In this document: one piece after another, positions 58,366 through 64,000 of the stretch
Layout: every line of letters begins with the position of its first letter
How positions within the stretch are numbered: position 1 is the first letter of the stretch
Source of the DNA: Blastocystis sp. Blastoise
Lineage: Eukaryota > Sar > Bigyra > Opalinata > Blastocystidae
Reading direction: 5' to 3'
Length of the DNA: 64,000 nucleotides
Assembly (NCBI GenBank): GCA_039096225.1
Contig: JBBPEB010000002.1
Location: forward strand, 243,501 to 307,500
Program-made: the position numbers and the translations under genes
Notes under the pieces: model-generated
Told to the model about the DNA's origin: nothing
The model's database searches: none
What the model saw: the letters and a program-made list of their open reading frames with translations, nothing else

Positions 58366-59179
58366 TCTTAAGGAATGCCTTGAAATCACCGACAGTAGCG
58401 AAAGGACGAGGAGCTTTATGTTCCATATCATCTTCGTAGAGATATTGAGCTAATCTTTCAATGTAAGTTAAATAGTTATAATCTGCATGATCAAAAGTAT
58501 ATATAGAAGGCGCAAGTCGAAGAGATCTCATCGTAGACATTACTTTAGGGTGATTCACTTCTAATTTTATTTGAGCATATTCATCATTCTTTATATGATA
58601 CGAATAAGTACCTATCACACCTATATATATAATAATAATATACATATAATAAATAAAAATAGTTAAAATTCTTATTCAAAATAACTATATAATTATATAT
58701 ATATATATATACCAGCAGAAGCAATAAGAGTCCAAGTAGTCCATTTTCCCTATATATATATATAGTATATATAAATATATATAATACATACAACACTAGA
58801 TTTCTTTCCAGTCTTTTTATTTTTAGGAACTTCTGTTTCGACTTTAGGTGCTTCAGCTTTAGGGATTTCAGTCTTAGAAACTTCTACTTTAGGAACTTCA
58901 GTCTTAGGAACTTCTACTTTAGGGATTTCAACCTTAGGAGTAGCTTTAGGAGCAGTTTTTGTAGCAGATTGTTGAACATTTTGTTTTACTACATGTTCAA
59001 CTTTCTTAGAAGCATTTTTACCTTTCTTTGCAGCATCTGCAAAGAATCTAGACTATAGATTATTAGAATTAATTTGAAAAAGAGTGGATTTACATTGACG
59101 ATTCTTCTAGAAGAACGTAATACCGAACGAGCAAACTATAAATTAGTAGTTTCAAGCAATGAAAAGAAATATATACCAT
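56991..59179 (-). CDS. Mitochondrial-presequence single-pass membrane protein, unrecognised family
   Basis: The start ATG at 59177-59179 is an exon of one codon followed at once by a GTATAT donor. The next exon gives [14 protein letters not shown], then [17 protein letters not shown]: an Arg-rich presequence. A Lys/Glu/Val/Pro repeat follows (PKVEVSKTE-like, about 58830-58960), then one membrane span ([20 protein letters not shown]), a soluble domain over about nine exons, and a Pro/Glu/Val tail with EKPKEET and [11 protein letters not shown] repeats ending in [15 protein letters not shown]. The layout (presequence, linker, one span, large C-terminal domain) recalls inner-membrane proteins such as MICOS or TIM subunits, but I recognise no domain. 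Confidence 0.68.
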
Positions 59180-59723
59180 TTTTAAATTAAATTAAACAAA
59201 TAAACAAGAACAGAGAAATAATTAAATGAGAACAGTTCCCCTTTCTTTCTATAGTTTCTATAGAAAGATTCTATTCGGTTCTCCCCTTACAAAAGGGAAA
59301 TTGAAGGAAATAGCCTAAAAATACAATATTTCCACGGATATAATTATGAAGAATCATTCTGACTGAATAATCAGCGCAACACTGAACTTTGTTGAATTTA
59401 TTTAAAAAATAATAAAAAGTATTTTTTTCTTTTTAAATAAGTATAGATACATGGTTTTTATTATTGGAGATTATATAAATAATCACAATTGCTCCTTGTA
59501 TGTATAAAAGTAGTTTTAAAAAGATTACTTGTTCAAATAAATGATCACCAAATTGGTTGTTTTTTGTCGGATTGTGGATGGTATTGACTATTGAGCACTA
59601 TTAATATATGCTAAATTAGAATGAATAGCAATAACAAAACAAATGAGTAAATACATAAAAGTTTTATAGAAATATTGATTAAAACAAACAGACGTTAATG
59701 AATTGTTTCCCTTGGACTAAAAT
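59180..59723. other. Intergenic, 0.5 kb, with short perfect hairpin
   Basis: Promoter side of the mitochondrial-presequence gene. A 10-bp inverted repeat with 3-base loop lies at 59245-59267 (CTTTCTATAG / CTATAGAAAG). No gene. Confidence 0.55.
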
Positions 59724-61150
59724 TTAGTTCATGTCATCATTAGTATTGTTATTAGATACTATATAATCTTTAGCATTAAATAATGAGTTAATTTTTTCAG
59801 CAATATCAAGTTGAGTTTTGGCAAGGTTACTTAAATACATGACAAGAGCAACATCTTTAATCTTAGTATCAATAAGTTGACTAAATATTTCAGGTTCAAT
59901 TTGAGGTAATAACGATAATGCACTATGTAACATACGACCAACCTATAATATAGATAAAGAATGAAAAGAAGAGATGAAATATTATATTATATATATGTTG
60001 TGTTTTAATAATAAGTATAATAATAATAATAAGTATAATAAGTATAATATACTCTTTGATCTCCTGATATTTCTCCAGAAACTACTTTATCAACATATTC
60101 ATCAAGATCTTCTAAAGTACCATTTAACTAGAAGAATTATATATATAGATATTTATATTGAGTATCTTATTTATTATTATATCTATATACTTTCTTTAAA
60201 GAACCTTCTAATTTAAATACATCATTATATAATTCAGTATTCTTTGGTACAAATGATTCCTATATATATATATATATATATATATAATTATTAGAATCAT
60301 CATAAATTTATATATATATATATATACAGTATCGGATTTTAATATAGAGTTAAGAATCATATTTTCATTATTAGCAGCATCCATTTCCATGGGAATCTTA
60401 ACTAATTTCACAGCACGAGGACTATTATAAGGTAAAAAATAGTATATAAAGAATAGATAGTATATATAGAGATTATATAGAGATTATATATAGAATATAA
60501 AAATAGTAATATGGAATATATAAATAGTAATATGGAATATATATAGAATATTATAGAATATATATAGAATATATATAGAATATATATAGAATATAAAGAA
60601 TATGTATATACCTATTAAAGAAACTAATAATTTCAGTAGTAAATACTTGTATATCTATTTTATTGGATTGTAAAGAAACATCCATATCAAGATAGATAGG
60701 ATTAGGGACTATAGTTCTATAATAAGTATTAATAGTATTCCAAGCTTTAGTAACTTGAAGTTTATCTTTGGAAATACAATACCAGCCAATTACTTCTTCA
60801 ATAGGATTTGAAGCTTTTTGTAATTGAGCTAAACGATTATTATAATCCTTACCGAAACCAATCTAAATCACAAAATAGTAATAATAACAAACATAATTTC
60901 AAATAAGTGTTTCTATAAAAATATGAATATCACATACTTCATCACCATCGATTTCATGAGGAACAGCGTAACAAAGCTTAACTTCTAAAACGCCATTACT
61001 TAAATGACCCATTAATGTACCAATAATTTTATCTTGACTTTCATGACGTCTAAGATATTGATCAAGAATTAAGACTGGAACAACAGGATGAACGTGAATC
61101 TTAGTAATTTGATTTGTGGTGCTGTTTTGATAAAAGAATTGTTCACTCAT
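59724..61150 (-). CDS. eIF3f: Translation initiation factor eIF3 subunit f (MPN domain)
   Basis: ATG at 61150 (MSEQFFYQNSTTNQITKIHV), TAA at 59724-59726, about seven exons. The MPN domain begins IHVHPVVPVLILDQYLRRHE and continues IIGTLMGHLSNGVLEVKLCY and AVPHEIDGDEV, matching eIF3f (HPVVLASI.D.YERR, VIGTLLGT, SVPHNE..DEV). WYCISKD occupies the place of the GWYATG strand. The JAMM metal ligands are absent, as expected for eIF3f. C-terminal helices fit too: GRMLHSALSLLPQIEPEIFS and VALVMYLSNLAKTQLDIAEK correspond to the family's LM..L..VP.I..D.F and MVTYLANLTQSQIAL.EKL. It acts in 43S preinitiation complexes. Confidence 0.9.
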
Positions 61151-62104
61151 TGGTAAAGACTCGATCCCTTCAAAATATATAATTGAAATATGAAAAATTT
61201 GCTTTATTTCCACTAAACCAATCTTCCTTGGGAATATTCATTTTTATACTCTAAAAAAAATTATAATTTTATTCATCTTTCTTTTTTATAAGTATTGCAA
61301 AAGACTACAAATTATTTCAATTTATGATAACATTCAAACAATAGCAGCTTTTATAAACTGAAGAAAAGTTTCAAGTTAGATAAAGTCCCTTTAAATAATT
61401 TAGAATATTTAACTTTTTTCGAAATACGTCTCTCATTGAACTTATTCATAACTTATTTTCTGTGACTATGTATATAAGTAGTCCATAGTTCTCAAAAATA
61501 ATTTTTAATAAAATATACTGTTTTTAGATTTTTTATTATTCTGTATAATATAAAATTTCAATTTATTTTATAATTTCAATTCTTTGAAAATATTCTTTAA
61601 TATCATTTCATTCTTTTTTTTTTTATGTATTATTGTATAAGTTAATGTGCTATATATTTAACGATATAAATTCATGTTTCTGGACGTAGATTGAAAAACT
61701 TTATTTTTTAGGTCACGGATATTATTCTTCAAAACAATGTTATCAAAACATAAACATTACTTTATATTCATAAAAGTGATTCTTATGTTTCTTAGAGGAA
61801 CATTCAATAGAATTTGTTGTTAAATATTCGTATTATCTGTTATTACTTTATAGGCCTATATTAGAAGAACTAGTACTATTTATGTTTCTTATTATAAATG
61901 TTCATAACTAATAAAAAAACACAATCAAAACATATAAAATAAAATTGTAATTTAATAACATAGTTTTAACAAATCAAATAAAGTCTATGAAATATATAGT
62001 TCTTAAAAAGGTGAATATATCTTATTATAATATACGAAATCAAATAAAAACAGAGAAAAAATATAATAAATCAATACTCTTTTCATAATAGAATCCAAAA
62101 AAGA
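61151..62104. other. Intergenic, 0.95 kb
   Basis: Between eIF3f and metH, same strand. AT-rich, no gene or repeat seen. Confidence 0.55.
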
Positions 62105-63334
62105 TTAGTTTTGAGTATTCATAATAGTTTTCAGCCACTTTTCAGTTTCTTCAGATGTGGTCCATTGTCTCTTTCGTTGATAGTCGTCGATTTGATCGGG
62201 ATTTATATATCCCACAGTGAAATATTCACCTTGAGGATGAGGTAATATCAATGCACAGACACTTTATATATATATAGAGTAACAATAATAATAGTATTGT
62301 ATTTATATAGAGTATTAATATTAATGATATATATATATATATATACCTAGAAGCAGGATACATAGCCATATTTTCCGTTAACTTTCCTCCAATAGCATTC
62401 TCAACGTCTAATAACGACCATATTTCTCTCTTTAATGAGTGGTCAGGAATTGAGGGATAACCAATAGCAGGACGAATTCCAGAATAATGTCCTTTTAATA
62501 TATCTTTAGGAGTGAGAGACTCGTCTTTAGCATATCCCCAATAATGCATACGTACCTATATATATAGTATATATAGTATATAGTATATAATATATAATAT
62601 ACTTCTCTATGCATATATTCTTCAGCTGCTTCAGCTAAACGGTCAGAAACGGCTTGAACAAGAATCTTATTGAAAGAGGGATCATCCTCATGCTTGGAAC
62701 AGTATTCCTCTATACCATGAACTTGAGATATTAATATACCCACGTGATCCTGTATTTGTGTTTCTCTGGGAGCTACAAAATCACTAATAGATCTATAGTA
62801 ATTATCTCCTTCTTGTTTTAATTGTTGACGTAACATGGGAAGAGATATCACAACATTCTTACATGATTTATCATATAGATATATAGTATCATCTTTTGAA
62901 TTGGCTGGATAAATACCCAATACACTTCGTACATGAACCCCTTGATCCCTCTTAAAATCCTCAAGGATCTCCGTACATTCCTTGTACATAGATACACATT
63001 CCTCTCCAACTACCTATATATATATTACTGTAATAATACCATTACTAATGATTCATAAATAATCAATATTATATATAATAATAATAGTATAATAAGTATA
63101 ATAATAATAAGTATATATACTTGATCTTTGAATATATCTGGATACATTCTGTTAGGATAACGACCACGTAGGCCGAATATAGAGAAGAGAGATGTCCAAT
63201 CTATATAAGGAAGAAGAGGCTCAAAGGAAATATCTGGGATTACTGTATTTCCTATATATTGAGGAGGAGGAGGAGTACAAGGAGGATACTCTTCAAAATC
63301 AACGGGATAAGGGTGATCCTTAGCATATTTATAT

Positions 63335-63373
<39 letters not shown>

Positions 63374-63954
63374 AGAAATAATAAAAGTTCAATATCTATA
63401 AATATAATAAGAAATAATAAAACAACTATATATATATATACACCAAGTCTCTATCTTTCATATTTTTATAGAAATCTCTTCTTATTTCTTCATAGCTCTC
63501 GGTAACACTCTGAATATATTCTTCCCTATGTTCAGCGTCTAAGAGGTTACGGCAAATAGCGACAGATCTAGAGGCATCGACCGAATGAATCTATAGTATA
63601 TTATATAATAATAATTATTTAGTTATTAATGATAATTATAAATAAATAATATAATAAAAACAATAATAATAAGTAAAACAATAATAATAAGTATAACAAT
63701 AATATATATTAATAATATAATAGAATATATACAACAGGTGATTTCATTGAGTGATACACAGGTGCGATCTTCACCGCACAATGTATCTTACTTGTTGTGG
63801 CGCCACCAATTTGGAGGGGTTTGAATATTCCCGCCTTTTTGAGTTTCTCGGCGACAATGATCATTTCATCGAGTGACGGAGTAATGAGACCAGAGAGAGC
63901 AATAATATCAGGATCATACTCCTTAGCTGCCTAGGAAGGAGAGGAGAGAGAGAG

Positions 63955-64000
<46 letters not shown>
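62105..64000 (-). CDS. metH: Cobalamin-dependent methionine synthase, C-terminal half (5' part beyond window)
   Basis: Transfers a methyl group from methyl-tetrahydrofolate to homocysteine through cobalamin. The visible part, about five exons, starts in the B12-binding domain ([46 protein letters not shown]) and runs through a linker to the full AdoMet-binding reactivation domain: [58 protein letters not shown] (family RPAPGYP..PDH), [20 protein letters not shown] and [12 protein letters not shown]. Stop TAA at 62105-62107. The exon at 63733-63931 is the last seen; above it is an intron ending in (TA)n at the window edge. CGGGAAT occurs at 63827. Confidence 0.93.

Overview
The window is nuclear DNA of a very AT-rich, intron-dense microbial eukaryote. 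Most genes carry several short spliceosomal introns that open with GTATAT and close with TATATAG and are often little more than (TA)n. Low-complexity Asn runs coded by AAT are common, the standard genetic code fits throughout, and almost all stops are TAA. The gene content (MetH, a PDI with an ERp29-type tail, legumain, a GCK-domain protein, BTB-TLDc proteins) would suit an amoebozoan or dictyostelid-like protist, another free-living or anaerobic protist, or an early-diverging fungus. The sequence alone does not let me name the taxon.

Layout. 1-19 kb is gene-dense: the 3' end of a possible TOG/XMAP215-type gene, a protein disulfide isomerase, a Mutator-transposase/Ulp1-protease-derived gene, a Rad60/Esc2/NIP45-like SUMO-like-domain protein, an ABCF1 ATPase and a CDK11-type kinase. 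19-28 kb is gene-poor: a 73-bp tandem repeat, a small leucine-rich multi-exon candidate, a tRNA-like structure and a 3.6 kb polypurine/polypyrimidine tract full of microsatellites. 28-32 kb holds an Spp2/GPKOW splicing factor and, 70 bp upstream of its start codon, a 1,294-bp transposon with 72-bp terminal inverted repeats and a 10-bp target duplication. 32-42 kb holds a convergent pair of BTB-TLDc paralogues and a many-exon BTB/LRR-like gene. 42-64 kb is again conserved housekeeping: a GCK-domain organelle protein, a cullin, a ubiquitin-like/FG-repeat protein, a legumain, a coiled-coil poly-Asn protein, a mitochondrial-presequence membrane protein, eIF3f, and the C-terminal half of cobalamin-dependent methionine synthase running off the right edge.

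Genes are single transcription units, with no operons. Functional themes are translation (ABCF1, eIF3f), splicing (Spp2, possibly CDK11), ubiquitin/SUMO-type biology (cullin, SUMO-like protein, Ulp1-like domain, UBL protein), protein folding and proteolysis in the secretory path (PDI, legumain) and organelle proteins.

The most unusual signals are: (i) a GC-rich word, CGGGAAT, and its palindromic form CCCGCGGG, repeated far above expectation and lying in exons in different reading frames; (ii) the Mutator-like non-autonomous element together with a domesticated-looking MULE-Ulp1 gene in the same window; (iii) introns with no recognisable branch-point sequence; (iv) the long polypurine tract. 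Exon boundaries were read by eye, so CDS coordinates are outer limits of spliced genes.
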